Part shown: positions 43,933 through 53,571 of the stretch, piece by piece | How positions within the stretch are numbered: the first letter of the stretch is position 1 | Layout: each line of letters begins with the position of its first letter | Assembly: GCF_019703855.1 (NCBI RefSeq) | Contig: NZ_AP024086.1 | Location: 2,066,501-2,130,500, forward strand | Direction: 5' to 3' | Length of the DNA: 64,000 nucleotides | From: Desulfomarina profundi | Lineage (GTDB): Bacteria; Desulfobacterota; Desulfobulbia; Desulfobulbales; Desulfocapsaceae | The notes under the pieces: generated by a model | Told to the model about the DNA's origin: nothing | The model's database searches: none | The model's input: the letters and a program-made list of their open reading frames with translations, nothing else | Program-made: the position numbers and the translations under genes

Positions 43933-44024
43933 TTCCCCTGTTCTTTTCTGATCTCCCATGAAACCCGGCTAGGCTGAATTTCTTGGATAACCAGAATATT
44001 TTTATAACCGGAAACCTTATCAAA

Positions 44025-45023
44025 ATGCTAAGAAAAGTTCTTCTCGTAGATGATGATCCTATTTTGCTGACAGCTCTGGAGGCAGGGCTTTCGAGCTTTC
44101 ATCATTCCTTTGAAGTCATCACGGCAAATGACGGTTTTGAAGCAGTCAAAATTCTGGAGGAAATTGCTGTTTCCCTGATAGTCATCGACCTTGTCATGGT
44201 TCGGATGGACGGGATAAGTCTTTTACAGCATGTCCGTGAACACTACCCTGATATCTCTGTAATAATCATATCGGCAATGGAAACAAAGAAGATGCAGGAA
44301 CTGGTATCGGGTGATGATATTGCCGGGTATCTGTCAAAACCTTTTGATATCAACAGCCTTGGCCGGATGATCCTCACTCCCCTCGAGAGTGAAGCCAGGG
44401 ATGGCATCATGCATAATATCACTCCAGCTGTATTTCTCCAACTTATGGAAATGGATGCCAAAACCTGTACAATTCGAATCCTTGATAAAATGTCACAAAA
44501 GGGAGGAATACTCTATTTCCTTGACGGAATTCTACTGGATGTCCGTATTGGCAGACAGACAGGAATCGAGGCAGCCTACACACTTTTTACCTGGGATGAG
44601 GTCACCATCTTTATAAAAAATACATGTGTTCCCCGCGCCAACAATATCAACAGTGGTTTACAGCCGATAATTATGAAAGCCGCCGGAATGAAAGATGAAT
44701 CACTTGTACCGGTTTGTGCACGGGAAGACACTGCTGATACCTCAAGGGAGCCAGCATCGCCTGTATTAAAAAAACTCTCTCAATATTGCGAAGACAGCCT
44801 CCTCCCCATACCTAACAGGGCAACGACAGCTTTGGAACAGATGATAAAGATGGGCGCAGATTATGGCTTTGGCAGTTTTCGAGGGGGATACCTGAAAAAT
44901 GACGGCAAAAATGACAGAGTAATCGCAGTAGAAAAGCAGCCGTTGATGCTCACTGTCAAATCTTCCACTGAAAAAAAGGAAATTGACGCTATTATTTTTG
45001 ATTTAGGGAAAAAACAGAAATAA
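44025..45023 (+). CDS. Response regulator with REC and DUF4388 domains
   Basis: A 332-residue protein from the ATG at 44025, chosen because it places the REC domain at the start (MLRKVLLVDDDPILLTALEAGLS). Acidic pocket DDD, the likely phosphoacceptor Asp in LIVIDLVMVRMDG near residue 57, and the Lys in GYLSKPFD are present. Residues 130-215 match the DUF4388/PATAN type (NITPAVFLQLMEMDAKTCTIRILDKMSQKGGILYFLDGILLDVRIGRQTGIEAAYTLFTW), often found in gliding and signalling systems of Deltaproteobacteria. No DNA-binding output is seen. Its stop is 1 bp from the convergent stop of the cNMP/PilZ gene, suggesting functional or merely compact organisation. Confidence 0.82.
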   Translation: MLRKVLLVDDDPILLTALEAGLSSFHHSFEVITANDGFEAVKILEEIAVSLIVIDLVMVRMDGISLLQHVREHYPDISVIIISAMETKKMQELVSGDDIAGYLSKPFDINSLGRMILTPLESEARDGIMHNITPAVFLQLMEMDAKTCTIRILDKMSQKGGILYFLDGILLDVRIGRQTGIEAAYTLFTWDEVTIFIKNTCVPRANNINSGLQPIIMKAAGMKDESLVPVCAREDTADTSREPASPVLKKLSQYCEDSLLPIPNRATTALEQMIKMGADYGFGSFRGGYLKNDGKNDRVIAVEKQPLMLTVKSSTEKKEIDAIIFDLGKKQK

Positions 45024-45024
45024 G

Positions 45025-46746
45025 CTACTTGCCATATGCAGTTATCACCTGCTGAAGTTCAACCCCCGTCAGAATCTTCTCGAACTCGATATGGAGAGAA
45101 TATTCATTTCCGATCAGATCATGGCCACGGACTGCTACCACGATACCGCTCCTCCTGAAAGATTCCCCGGAAACATCAAAGAAAACCTGTACCTTTTTTT
45201 TCAACAGGGCCGAAGCCTTTTCCTTTTTTGAGACATGCAGGGTAAACGAAACTCCTCCTCTTGAGATATCCAGCAGTTCTCCTTTCACCCGTGCGCCAAT
45301 TACAGAACCATTCTCTGTAAGAATGGCAACTGTGACTCTCCCGGAAATAATCTTCCTGTTATATTGTCTTCGTGATCTTTTTGTAGTTCTGAACACCGTT
45401 TCAGGCGCCTGGAAACCATTACAGTAGCTGAGCAACCTTGATTCAAGAGCGGGACAGCTCTCATTCAGAGCGGTCAGGCCAGAGCGGGGCAACAACGACA
45501 ACCCTGCCCCTCTGCTCCTGGCGTTCATGGTCCAGACAGAGCTTTCAAAAAACGATTCCGCGCCAAAAATTTCCCCCGGCCCCAGGGTTCTCAAAATCAA
45601 TTCCCTGCCTTGGCTGCGGGCAAAGAGCTGGACCCTGCCACTGTTAACAAAAAACAATACGGCAAGATCCTGTCCCTGTTCGGCTATAATCTCTCCCTCG
45701 GAATATTTCCTGGTTTCCATTGCATGGTAGAGAGCAGCAAATTCTTCCCTTGTAAGAAAATCCGCGAGTTTCTGCCAGATGACAATATATTCCTTGCTGA
45801 TGGAGCTGCTTTTTTCTTCTTCTATAATTTCTGCAGCCTGGATAATGGCTGTGATAGCCATCGAATCGATCTCCATCAGCCACTCACGGAATTTTTCTGC
45901 AAGATCGAACCTTTTTTTGCCGGCAGTTATTTTTATCTGCTGCAGAAGAGTTGCAATGGCCTTATCCTTCTTTCCCTGATCCAGATATGTCTGTATTTTT
46001 CCACTTTCAGGTAAGGCTTTCCAGTTTTTGTTGACTGTTTTGCGGACAGAACAACCGGATCCATCAGATACACCTTTAATTTCAGATTTTTCCGGAGGAA
46101 CACTGCCGCCACCACTCCTACTGGTTTTTGCCAATTGCTCCAATGACTGACTGGCCGCTTCAGACACCTCACGATCACTGTCTCCGACACGCCCGATGAC
46201 TTCCCGCAAAACTTCAGTCGCCCCGTCGTACATACAGTATTCAAGGGTTCTGCAGATAAAGAGAAGGAGCATCCTCCCCTCTTTACTCCAAAGCTGGTTT
46301 TCCTTTTTCAATAAAGAAACCAGAGCCCGCCCCACTTCCGCATCTGCGAAAGGTACAAGCTCCCTGACAACCCAGGGTCTTGCGGGGCCGGCAACCTCTA
46401 CCAGCAATTTTAAAAGTATTTTTTTGCAGATCCTGCTATCAGATATCTTTTGCCGGACATTGTCACAGGCATTTTTTATTTTCTCAAGTTGTTCCGTTGA
46501 ATGCATGGTTACAATCACATGCCCGGCGGAAGTTGAACAGAAATAATACAACCCTTTTTCATACCGAAACTCCGCAGATAACGGAGTATCGAATTCGGCA
46601 ATAATTCTGTTCCATACTGCTTTTTTTCTTGAAGATGAGACCTTGTTATCAGCCGAATCAAGAAAGAGAATTTCCCCATGCAGGGAGAGAAGAGCCACCT
46701 CCAGCACCGAATCGAGGCGCGATATATTTTTCAGAAACGTCAACAT
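45025..46746 (-). CDS. Cyclic-nucleotide-binding and PilZ domain protein
   Basis: A 573-residue regulator. Residues 1-80 (ISRLDSVLEVALLSLHGEILFLDS) have a Roadblock-like pattern (inference). Residues 110-210 are helical, possibly HEAT-like. A helical segment follows (AEKFREWLMEIDSMAITAIIQAAEIIEEE), then a cNMP-binding domain near 345-440 (EGEIIAEQGQDLAVLFFVNSGRVQLFARSQGRELILRTLGPGEIFGAESFFESSVWTMNARS). A PilZ-type domain at the end has RRQYNRKIISGRVTV, GELLDISRGGVSF and IEFEKILTG. PilZ domains often bind c-di-GMP. It is the third gene of the operon 51954-45025 and a paralogue of its first. Confidence 0.78.
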   Translation of the reverse strand: MLTFLKNISRLDSVLEVALLSLHGEILFLDSADNKVSSSRKKAVWNRIIAEFDTPLSAEFRYEKGLYYFCSTSAGHVIVTMHSTEQLEKIKNACDNVRQKISDSRICKKILLKLLVEVAGPARPWVVRELVPFADAEVGRALVSLLKKENQLWSKEGRMLLLFICRTLEYCMYDGATEVLREVIGRVGDSDREVSEAASQSLEQLAKTSRSGGGSVPPEKSEIKGVSDGSGCSVRKTVNKNWKALPESGKIQTYLDQGKKDKAIATLLQQIKITAGKKRFDLAEKFREWLMEIDSMAITAIIQAAEIIEEEKSSSISKEYIVIWQKLADFLTREEFAALYHAMETRKYSEGEIIAEQGQDLAVLFFVNSGRVQLFARSQGRELILRTLGPGEIFGAESFFESSVWTMNARSRGAGLSLLPRSGLTALNESCPALESRLLSYCNGFQAPETVFRTTKRSRRQYNRKIISGRVTVAILTENGSVIGARVKGELLDISRGGVSFTLHVSKKEKASALLKKKVQVFFDVSGESFRRSGIVVAVRGHDLIGNEYSLHIEFEKILTGVELQQVITAYGK

Positions 46747-46807
46747 GCAATATATGATAACTCTTTCATTTACCAGAATTCAATGCAATTCAGAAGGAAC
46801 TTACCAT

Positions 46808-48604
46808 TCACTCACACGTCGGAGGCTGCTCCACAAAACCCCAGAAAGGATAATCAGTTCGGTAACCGGCAATAACACCGGGTGAATGTTCCCTGCTGGC
46901 GATCAGCTCAAGGAGATATTTTTTATTCTCTCCACCTTCTCCCTTGCTTTTTAACGAAGACGGATAAAAAACCAGGGCGTTGTCGGCACTGTATTCAATA
47001 TCTCCAGATCCTTTAAAAATACCAAGATGGGGGTTTTGAAAATAATCTCCATCCGTAGTTCTTGACAGTTCCGAAATAACTAAAAATGCAACCTGTGACT
47101 CATCGCGTATCGCCTCAAGCTGACGCAGCCACGCATCAATACCACTCTTTTTTTCAGTGATCCCTTTAAACGGCAGTTTATGCAGACTGTCAATAACAAT
47201 AACCATATGCTCACTACCGGTTTCCTGGCGAATAAAATCTATGTGGCGCCGCATGGTATCCGGTGTCAGCTTCCTGTCGTTGATAACACGCAGGTAAAAA
47301 AGCATTTCCTTCAATGTTGCACGGGCACAATCGTACTGTTTTTTCTCTTCCTCTGTATACCTGCCTTTTTTTATTTCAGCAACGGACAACCTGCTTAACC
47401 TGCTGAAAAGGCGCTGATATATCTTCTGTCTGCCGTTCTCGAAATCGTAGTAAAGAACCGGAACGCGATTGTTCGCCATGTGGGAGGCTATCTGGATCAT
47501 CAATGTCGATTTACCCACTTTGGGAGCACCGCCAACCACATTAAGCCCGTGTATCCCACCGAGAATTTTGTCAAAACGCGTAAATCCGGAAGACAACCTG
47601 AGAGAATCATCCCTTCGCTCTCTGGACAAACTGTCAAGGAAGAGTTCAAATTCCCTTGCCGGGGAAACAAAGGGTGAAAATGCCCTGGCATTTTTCACCA
47701 GACGTCCAACTGCAGACCTGAACTGTTTTCCCGAGTCCTCCGCCAGCCTGAAAAGAGAATAGTTCCCGGGAGAATGTTCTTCCCATTGCAGGATTCTTGC
47801 CCGAAACCCTATACCGGTTGCCAGTGTTCGTGCCGCCAATGCTGATTCTGAACTGTTGACGGGAACTATATAGACAGTACGTAGGCGTGCGAAAAGATCT
47901 GGATCCAGATTTTCAAATTCACGATAATGGGAAACGGCCACTCCGGGAAACCCGAGCTGCTTCAGGGTGAGCAGATTTCTTTCACCTTCACAGACAAACA
48001 GCACCCCTTGCTCACAACGTTGAATATCTCTGAGGTTGAAAAGATTGTATGGCTCCCGGCTGAACTGTTCATTCCCATGCCAGAAATAATCTTCAGGGTT
48101 GTCAGGAAATTCGCATCGGGCAGAATAACAGTTACCGTCTTCCTGAAAACGGGGATAAACAATATATCGGCCATTGAACCCTATTTCCATCTCCTTCAGA
48201 GTTGAAGCTGAAATCCCGGCCCTGCAGAAAATATCGACAACTGCCGGTGAAAGCCTGTCCTGATATTTCCTGATATCATCATTGATATTCTCCACGGGAT
48301 ATCCCCGCAGACCAATTAAAGAAGAATCCTGTAGATCCGGATCAAACCCCGGAACTTCAGACGGAGATATTGAGGCAATTCTGGCAAACCACATGGGAAA
48401 ACCGGAGGGAACACAACGATTCAGACATTGAAAATACCCGAAAAACGAACTTTCGCGATTAAGGAAAACAATGATTGTACCGCTTTTCAGTCCCCGCTTT
48501 GAACAGAAAGGACATGGACCACTGAAGATACCGTCTTCCCGATATTCTCCCTGCAGATATGAATGATAAAAACGAACGATGGCTCCGTCATCACCTTTGA
48601 CCAT
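46808..48604 (-). CDS. Primase-helicase-like protein (zinc finger, Toprim-like, DnaB/KaiC-type RecA core)
   Basis: A 598-residue protein resembling T7 gp4/Twinkle. A zinc-binding segment has Cys31, Cys34, Cys60 and Cys64 (CPFC...CLNRC). A Toprim-like region near 200-265 (VLFVCEGERNLLTLKQLGFPGVAV) keeps the Glu, but the second motif reads VPVNSSES instead of DxD, so primase activity is doubtful. The RecA-type core has Walker A GGAPKVGKST (358-367), a Walker B-like MVIVIDSLH, VISELSR and FKGSGDIEYSADNALVFY, as in DnaB. It sits 4 bp after a cNMP/PilZ gene and 61 bp before its paralogue, and no phage genes are nearby. Its role in this regulatory operon is unknown. Confidence 0.75.
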   Translation of the reverse strand: MVKGDDGAIVRFYHSYLQGEYREDGIFSGPCPFCSKRGLKSGTIIVFLNRESSFFGYFQCLNRCVPSGFPMWFARIASISPSEVPGFDPDLQDSSLIGLRGYPVENINDDIRKYQDRLSPAVVDIFCRAGISASTLKEMEIGFNGRYIVYPRFQEDGNCYSARCEFPDNPEDYFWHGNEQFSREPYNLFNLRDIQRCEQGVLFVCEGERNLLTLKQLGFPGVAVSHYREFENLDPDLFARLRTVYIVPVNSSESALAARTLATGIGFRARILQWEEHSPGNYSLFRLAEDSGKQFRSAVGRLVKNARAFSPFVSPAREFELFLDSLSRERRDDSLRLSSGFTRFDKILGGIHGLNVVGGAPKVGKSTLMIQIASHMANNRVPVLYYDFENGRQKIYQRLFSRLSRLSVAEIKKGRYTEEEKKQYDCARATLKEMLFYLRVINDRKLTPDTMRRHIDFIRQETGSEHMVIVIDSLHKLPFKGITEKKSGIDAWLRQLEAIRDESQVAFLVISELSRTTDGDYFQNPHLGIFKGSGDIEYSADNALVFYPSSLKSKGEGGENKKYLLELIASREHSPGVIAGYRTDYPFWGFVEQPPTCE

Positions 48605-48608
48605 AAAA

Positions 48609-49232
48609 CTACTCCACGATCGCTGACTCTTTCCCAGATTGCTCGATTATTTTCTGAACATGGACAGGATTCAGTTCAGTATCAAAACGAACATGTACGG
48701 AAAAATCACTTTCCGGTCCCGGAACTTCTTTCGCAGCGAGGATATCCCCTTCAAGAACAACGTTTCCGGAAGGTTTGAGGTCGGAAGACAAGGTGACTCT
48801 TACTTTCCTACCTAAGATCAACCGTGCATTCTTCTTTTTCGAAATCCGCTGAAGATAAGAAATCCCACCGGCAGAAATATCAATGAGTTCACCCCGAACC
48901 TTAATTCCACTGCTCATCCCCCGGCTGTCAAGCAACAGGACTTCCGCAGGACCGGAAAGCGTGTAACGTTCATGATGGCGGCGATCATGTGATGATTGCC
49001 TGACCACATCAGCAGTACTTTCAAACCGGCTGCAAAAATCCCTCAATCGGGATTCAAGGCCCGGATATTCATCCTTCCAACGGGCCGTTTTTTCAAATTT
49101 GAGAACTGAAATTTCGGTTATACCCACACCAACCACAGAAATCGTCCAGACCGAAGCGTCGAAAAATGCTCCGGCGCCGATAATTTCCCCGCCCCCAGGG
49201 TCTTTAACAGGACTTTGTCCCCCTGTCATCAT
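48609..49232 (-). CDS. Distal part of the HEAT/cNMP/PilZ regulator (after two frameshifts)
   Basis: This frame encodes the end of the cNMP-binding domain (GGGEIIGAGAFFDASVWTISVVG) and a PilZ-type domain (RRHHERYTLSGPAEVLLLDSRGMSSGIKVRGELIDISAGGISYLQRISKKKNARLILG...VHVRFDTELNPVHVQKIIEQ). It is the continuation of 49204-51954. Adding one base in the CCCCC run at 49219-49223 and one in the C-rich stretch 49187-49196 joins them. The joined text reads DDRGDKVLLKTLGGGEIIGAGAFFD, matching the paralogue's RTLGPGEIFGAESFFE. Confidence 0.75.
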   Translation of the reverse strand: MMTGGQSPVKDPGGGEIIGAGAFFDASVWTISVVGVGITEISVLKFEKTARWKDEYPGLESRLRDFCSRFESTADVVRQSSHDRRHHERYTLSGPAEVLLLDSRGMSSGIKVRGELIDISAGGISYLQRISKKKNARLILGRKVRVTLSSDLKPSGNVVLEGDILAAKEVPGPESDFSVHVRFDTELNPVHVQKIIEQSGKESAIVE

Positions 49233-51954
49233 AATACAGTTTCACTTTTCCTGAATTAATAAAGTAGAGAGCACTCTGCAGGGTCCCCTGGTGCACTATG
49301 ACTTCCTCATCTCTGATTTTCTTATGGTGTAGAGAGTGGTAAAGTTCACTGAATTCCTCTGTTGTTAGAAAATCATAAAGATCATTCCATATTTCAAGGT
49401 GCTCCTGGTCAATGGCTGTCACCTTTTCCTCGGCAATTATTTCCGCCGCCGCAATGATATCAGTTAAAGCTGTACTATCAATTTCAATAAGCCAGTCTCT
49501 CAGCTTCTCCGCCTGAGCAAATTTCTTCATTCTGGCCATGTGACGAATAAATTCAACCAGCTTTTTTCGTGCAGTTTCATTCTCACCCTGGTCAAGGAGG
49601 CTCCTGATGGTGGTTTCTTCCTGCAACCCAGTAATAATCTTCAGGCCCGGCGGAAGATCCCTTTTCCAGACTGTCTGCCTGATTGCCTTTTTTCTCAGTT
49701 GAGTTGCCTGAATATGCTTCTTTTTAAACATCTCCTGATCTTTTTCCAGGAAACGTAACACCTTTTCAGCTTCATGTTTCACCTGGCTCGAGAGTTTTCT
49801 TCCCGATCGACTTCTGAAACCATTGACAAAATTGCGGACAGATTTCAATGCAACAGAACTGGAGCAGCGCCCCAGTGTATCCAGAATCTGCAGGAGCAGG
49901 GCGTTGCGGTTTTTTTCACTGAACAATTCAAAACCATTCAGTAGTTCTGCCAGATGTCCTGCGACCTCTGCATCGCAGAATCGCCCAAGGGCCTTTACTA
50001 CCTGAATCTTAATGAGTTCCGAGGAATCATCAAGCGCGGTAAGCAGTAGTTTTTTTCTCTTCTCGCCGCCAATTTTATATATGCATATCAGCGCCTCACG
50101 CTGCACCCTGAAATCTTCATGATTCAAGTAGGGCAAGACCGATTCGGCGTCCTCTTCTCCACCGGTCTCCGCCAGCAGTTTCACCAGGTTCCGTTTGCCA
50201 TACCATGGCATATGTTCTTGAAGGCGCCCACGCACAATCTCCGGAACAAACCTGCTGTCATAGGTCAGAAGATCTATAATTTTAAATCGATGCTCCGCAT
50301 TCTGCGACATTATCAGCGATTCTACAAGAAACTGCAGAGCTACCGGTCCCTGAAAAACCAGCCTGTAGCCGGCTTCTTTATTTTCCGGATTGAAAAAACA
50401 GGTATTGAGCAACTCGGGAAGACTGCTTCTCCTGATATTTCTATCCTGAATATTGGCCACTATTGCCCGTATTTTTGCAGGTTTCATTATTTTTTCAGTC
50501 CTCACCTCATGAAAAAAGGTGAGAATTTCATCCCCAAAACTTTCCCTGCCCTCTTTCCAGCATTGCTGCATAACCAGCTCAAGAAGAAGAACCACCCGCT
50601 CAAACGGTTCATCACCGTTATCAGTTTTTTTCACCCAGGCAAGCAGAGATCTCAACAATTGTTCTGAAAAACGACAATGGCCATCAACAAAAAGAATTTC
50701 AACAGCGGCTATAGCAGATTTCAGCAGTGTCCGGCTACCGGTGGTCCGTACTTCTTCGGCCAGAAGTTCCACAACTTTTTCGAGACGGTCTGAATCATTT
50801 CTTTCCTTTAATTCCCTGACAACCCCTGGTAATGCTTCTTGAACTTCCACACTTTTCAAAGAAGCAGCGTTTCCTGTAAGCAGCATCTCTATTCCGGCTT
50901 CCACACGCCGCTTTTTCCTGTCTTCCTCGCCTTTTTCAATTATCTCTTTTGCTTTTTCAGTGGCCAGGTATTGTCTCCCTTTTTCCGTTGCAAGAAGCTG
51001 TTCCAGTGTTTTCTGTGCCAGAGCAAAAGAAGTGTCATCTTTTTCGTCCTGCCATTTGACCACCTGGTTCCTGAAAAGAGAGACAATTCTGCCAAAAGAC
51101 TCGGTTGACAGGTTTTTAAGGAGTGCCCTGTAAAAGCTTCTACCAAATCCTTCCGGATATTCCTGGTTCAACAGTACGCAGAGAGTCGGCTCCCTCAGGT
51201 TTTCAGTCAGTATTGCCGCCAGCCGGAATGCAGCATCTTCCAGAGAATCCCTGTCAAACAGATCCTGAACATCCTGAAGCAACCTGTAAAACAGTTCTGT
51301 TCTCCCGACCTCTTTTTTTTCCTTCAGTCCTTTCAGAATATGTCCTATCGCAGCAACCAGTATTTCCACCCCTCTTTCTGTATCTGCAAAACTCTCTGCC
51401 AGTCTTTTTGCAGCAGGATGTCTTTCATTGCCCAAAAGAGCGGAAAGGAGTTCGGCATCAACTTTTAATACTTTTTTCTTTGGCTGCTTCAGGTTTTTTT
51501 CGGGTTCTCCCTCCTCTTCCTTGAGCGGTTCCGGAAAATAACTGACAAGACCGAGGCTGGTAATATATTCAATACCACTACCAGCCTGTCTGATTTTATC
51601 CTTTCCAGCATTAAAAACTGAAAGGATCTGGCTGAAGGCAAACCGATCCATGGAAGGAGTAAGGGAAAGCCGGGAAACACCGAGAAGGGACATCTGCCTG
51701 TAAACAACAAGATTGGAAAAAGACGAGAGAACTTCATCGTCAACCGGCAATCCACAGAGAAAAGGTATCTCCTTTTCCAGCAGAATATCCAGCGTTCCAA
51801 AACTGCGAAGAAAGTCCCGGATTTTTTTATACCCGATATCAACAGCATTGGTTACCTGCGGTGCTGTAGGAGGATAGAGGCGGCCTGTCACAAGGGCATT
51901 ATTGAATGCCCGCAGAGCCATTACACCGTTTTCCTGCAGTTCTTTCTGTTTCAT
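49204..51954 (-). CDS. HEAT-repeat and cyclic-nucleotide-binding regulator, N-terminal part (frameshifted)
   Basis: A 916-residue frame, first gene of the operon. Residues 1-180 have no family assignment (MALRAFNNALVTGRLYPPTAPQVTNAVDIGYKKI). Several hundred helical residues follow, with HEAT-like units near 590-690 (VLPYLNHEDFRVQREALICIYKIGGEKRKKLLLTALDDSSELIKIQVVKALGRF). The segment AEKLRDWLIEIDSTALTDIIAAAEIIAEEK and the start of a cNMP-binding domain (DEEVIVHQGTLQSALYFINSGKVKLYYDDRG) are shared with the paralogue at 45025. The frame then breaks; with 48609-49232 the repaired protein would be about 1115 residues. It is probably one intact protein sensing a cyclic nucleotide and, through PilZ, perhaps c-di-GMP. 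Confidence 0.75.
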   Translation of the reverse strand: MKQKELQENGVMALRAFNNALVTGRLYPPTAPQVTNAVDIGYKKIRDFLRSFGTLDILLEKEIPFLCGLPVDDEVLSSFSNLVVYRQMSLLGVSRLSLTPSMDRFAFSQILSVFNAGKDKIRQAGSGIEYITSLGLVSYFPEPLKEEEGEPEKNLKQPKKKVLKVDAELLSALLGNERHPAAKRLAESFADTERGVEILVAAIGHILKGLKEKKEVGRTELFYRLLQDVQDLFDRDSLEDAAFRLAAILTENLREPTLCVLLNQEYPEGFGRSFYRALLKNLSTESFGRIVSLFRNQVVKWQDEKDDTSFALAQKTLEQLLATEKGRQYLATEKAKEIIEKGEEDRKKRRVEAGIEMLLTGNAASLKSVEVQEALPGVVRELKERNDSDRLEKVVELLAEEVRTTGSRTLLKSAIAAVEILFVDGHCRFSEQLLRSLLAWVKKTDNGDEPFERVVLLLELVMQQCWKEGRESFGDEILTFFHEVRTEKIMKPAKIRAIVANIQDRNIRRSSLPELLNTCFFNPENKEAGYRLVFQGPVALQFLVESLIMSQNAEHRFKIIDLLTYDSRFVPEIVRGRLQEHMPWYGKRNLVKLLAETGGEEDAESVLPYLNHEDFRVQREALICIYKIGGEKRKKLLLTALDDSSELIKIQVVKALGRFCDAEVAGHLAELLNGFELFSEKNRNALLLQILDTLGRCSSSVALKSVRNFVNGFRSRSGRKLSSQVKHEAEKVLRFLEKDQEMFKKKHIQATQLRKKAIRQTVWKRDLPPGLKIITGLQEETTIRSLLDQGENETARKKLVEFIRHMARMKKFAQAEKLRDWLIEIDSTALTDIIAAAEIIAEEKVTAIDQEHLEIWNDLYDFLTTEEFSELYHSLHHKKIRDEEVIVHQGTLQSALYFINSGKVKLYYDDRGTKSC

Positions 51955-52040
51955 TCTTTTTTCCCGTTAGACTGTCTTGACGGCAACCCTTCAAAATACC
52001 GCAAGAAGCTCACATTCTCAGCATTAAATCAATACTCGCG

Positions 52041-52076
52041 CCTGAATCCTGCAATAAGCAGGTTTACCGGAGAGGC
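52041..52076 (+). repeat. Diverged end of the CCTAAATCCTGCA repeat family, left of the sugar transferase gene
   Basis: The segment CCTGAATCCTGCAATAAGCA and its extension match the left end of the element at 7579 in about 29 of 36 positions. It stops directly at the stop codon of the sugar transferase gene and points inward. The partner end at 53572-53615 points in the opposite sense. Confidence 0.5.
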
Positions 52077-53459
52077 TCAGCGGGCACCCACCCGAAAAAG
52101 AACAGTTTTTATTGTTTTGAATATTACGAGCAAATCAAGGGCAATTGACATATTTTTCATATAATACAGATCATATTCAAGTTTTTTCAACGCATCTTCT
52201 TCAGACGCACCGTAGGGATAACAAACCTGTGCCCATCCTGTTACACCTGGCTTTAATTCATGACGAATAGCGTAAAAAGGAATAACTTCCTTCAACCTGT
52301 CAACAAACACCTGCCTTTCCGGTCGCGGACCAACAAGGCTCATTTCTCCCCGTAGAACATTGAAAAGCTGGGGCAACTCATCTATACGCAATTTCCGTAT
52401 GACTTTCCCAACCCTGGTCACCCTGTCATCATTCTCTTGAGCCCATACAGCTCCATTTTTCTCAGCATCAACGCCCATTGACCGAAACTTGATTACATTG
52501 AACTCCTTATTCTTAAATCCAACCCGTTTCTGCAAATAAAAAACAGGACCTGGAGATTCAAATTTGATGAGAAGAGCAGTTAGTATTAAAATCGGCAAAC
52601 TGCAGAATAACAGAGTGAGAGACAGGGAAATATCTATCATTCGCTTCACCTGATACTTCCATCTGCTGACACTGAACCCGTCAGAAAAGATGATCCAGCT
52701 CGGGGCCAGTTTTTCCACCAGTATCTTCCCCGTAACACGTTCATAAAATGTAACACCATTTTCAATTGGAATACCGTGTATTTTATAATCAAGCAATGTG
52801 TTAATCGGCATAACCCCTCTTCGATCATCCAGAGCGATAATAACCCGCTCGATTTCATGATCATCTTCCAGTTCTTCCACAGGTGAGAGTTCCCGGGAAA
52901 CAGAAGCCAGGTTTGGGTTAAATTCCGGTTCCGACTCACCTATAAATCTTATTATTTTATATATGGAATCATGGACGCCTTCAATTTCCCTTGCAATATC
53001 TGAAGCAAACTCCCCTGTACCGACAATGATAACACCCTGAACAAACAATCTCTTCCTCAAGATGAGATAATAGGCGCCACGCCATATTGAAACAGACAGG
53101 CAGATAACTACATAAGCGGCCCAGAATACTCGTCCGGATAACATCATAAAAGGAATTGTATAGTAAACTGTCCCCAGAATAATGCATCCCACCCCAAATG
53201 CCTGGGTCATCCGTGTGATGGTATGGGTCAATGTCAGGTCACTGGCAAGATCATACAGATCAAAAAAATAAAGACAGAGCTGAAAAATCATCGTTACCAG
53301 AAAAGCCTGGAGTAGAATTATCCCTAAATCGAGATAAAAAAGGCCACTGCTGGTAAAAAACCAATCTGTAATCAACAAAGAGAGAAGAATCAACAGACCC
53401 TCGCCAAGAAAAAATACTATCGTCCTTAGAGGGTAATATTTATTAAAAATTATCGGCAT
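52077..53459 (-). CDS. Polyprenyl-phosphate sugar-1-phosphate transferase (EpsB/TIGR03013-like)
   Basis: A 460-residue membrane enzyme that starts exopolysaccharide repeat units by moving a sugar phosphate to undecaprenyl phosphate. Four or five hydrophobic helices span residues 1-145, a nucleotide-fold segment follows (VQGVIIVGTGEFASDIAREIEG), then another helix (MIDISLSLTLLFCSLPILILTALLI). The catalytic domain carries PVFYLQKRVGFKNKEFNVIKFRSMG, KLRIDELPQLFNVLRGEMSLVGPRPE and GVTGWAQVCYPYG, diagnostic for bacterial sugar transferases. The overall type resembles those of exosortase-associated polysaccharide clusters (TIGR03013), but no other polysaccharide genes are nearby. The gene stands alone between two inverted repeat ends. 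Confidence 0.9.
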   Translation of the reverse strand: MPIIFNKYYPLRTIVFFLGEGLLILLSLLITDWFFTSSGLFYLDLGIILLQAFLVTMIFQLCLYFFDLYDLASDLTLTHTITRMTQAFGVGCIILGTVYYTIPFMMLSGRVFWAAYVVICLSVSIWRGAYYLILRKRLFVQGVIIVGTGEFASDIAREIEGVHDSIYKIIRFIGESEPEFNPNLASVSRELSPVEELEDDHEIERVIIALDDRRGVMPINTLLDYKIHGIPIENGVTFYERVTGKILVEKLAPSWIIFSDGFSVSRWKYQVKRMIDISLSLTLLFCSLPILILTALLIKFESPGPVFYLQKRVGFKNKEFNVIKFRSMGVDAEKNGAVWAQENDDRVTRVGKVIRKLRIDELPQLFNVLRGEMSLVGPRPERQVFVDRLKEVIPFYAIRHELKPGVTGWAQVCYPYGASEEDALKKLEYDLYYMKNMSIALDLLVIFKTIKTVLFRVGAR

Positions 53460-53571
53460 CTCTTCTCACCATACTCTGAATTATCCCTGATATCGAAAAC
53501 GACTATATAATTTTTTAAAACCGCATCAACTGGAGATATCAATGATTTTTAACTACAGGCCAGCCTGATGA

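Noticed and set aside
46808-48604. Primase-helicase-like gene as a phage remnant
   Set aside because: No neighbouring phage genes; it is tightly packed between two regulatory paralogues in one transcription unit. A distant phage origin cannot be excluded.
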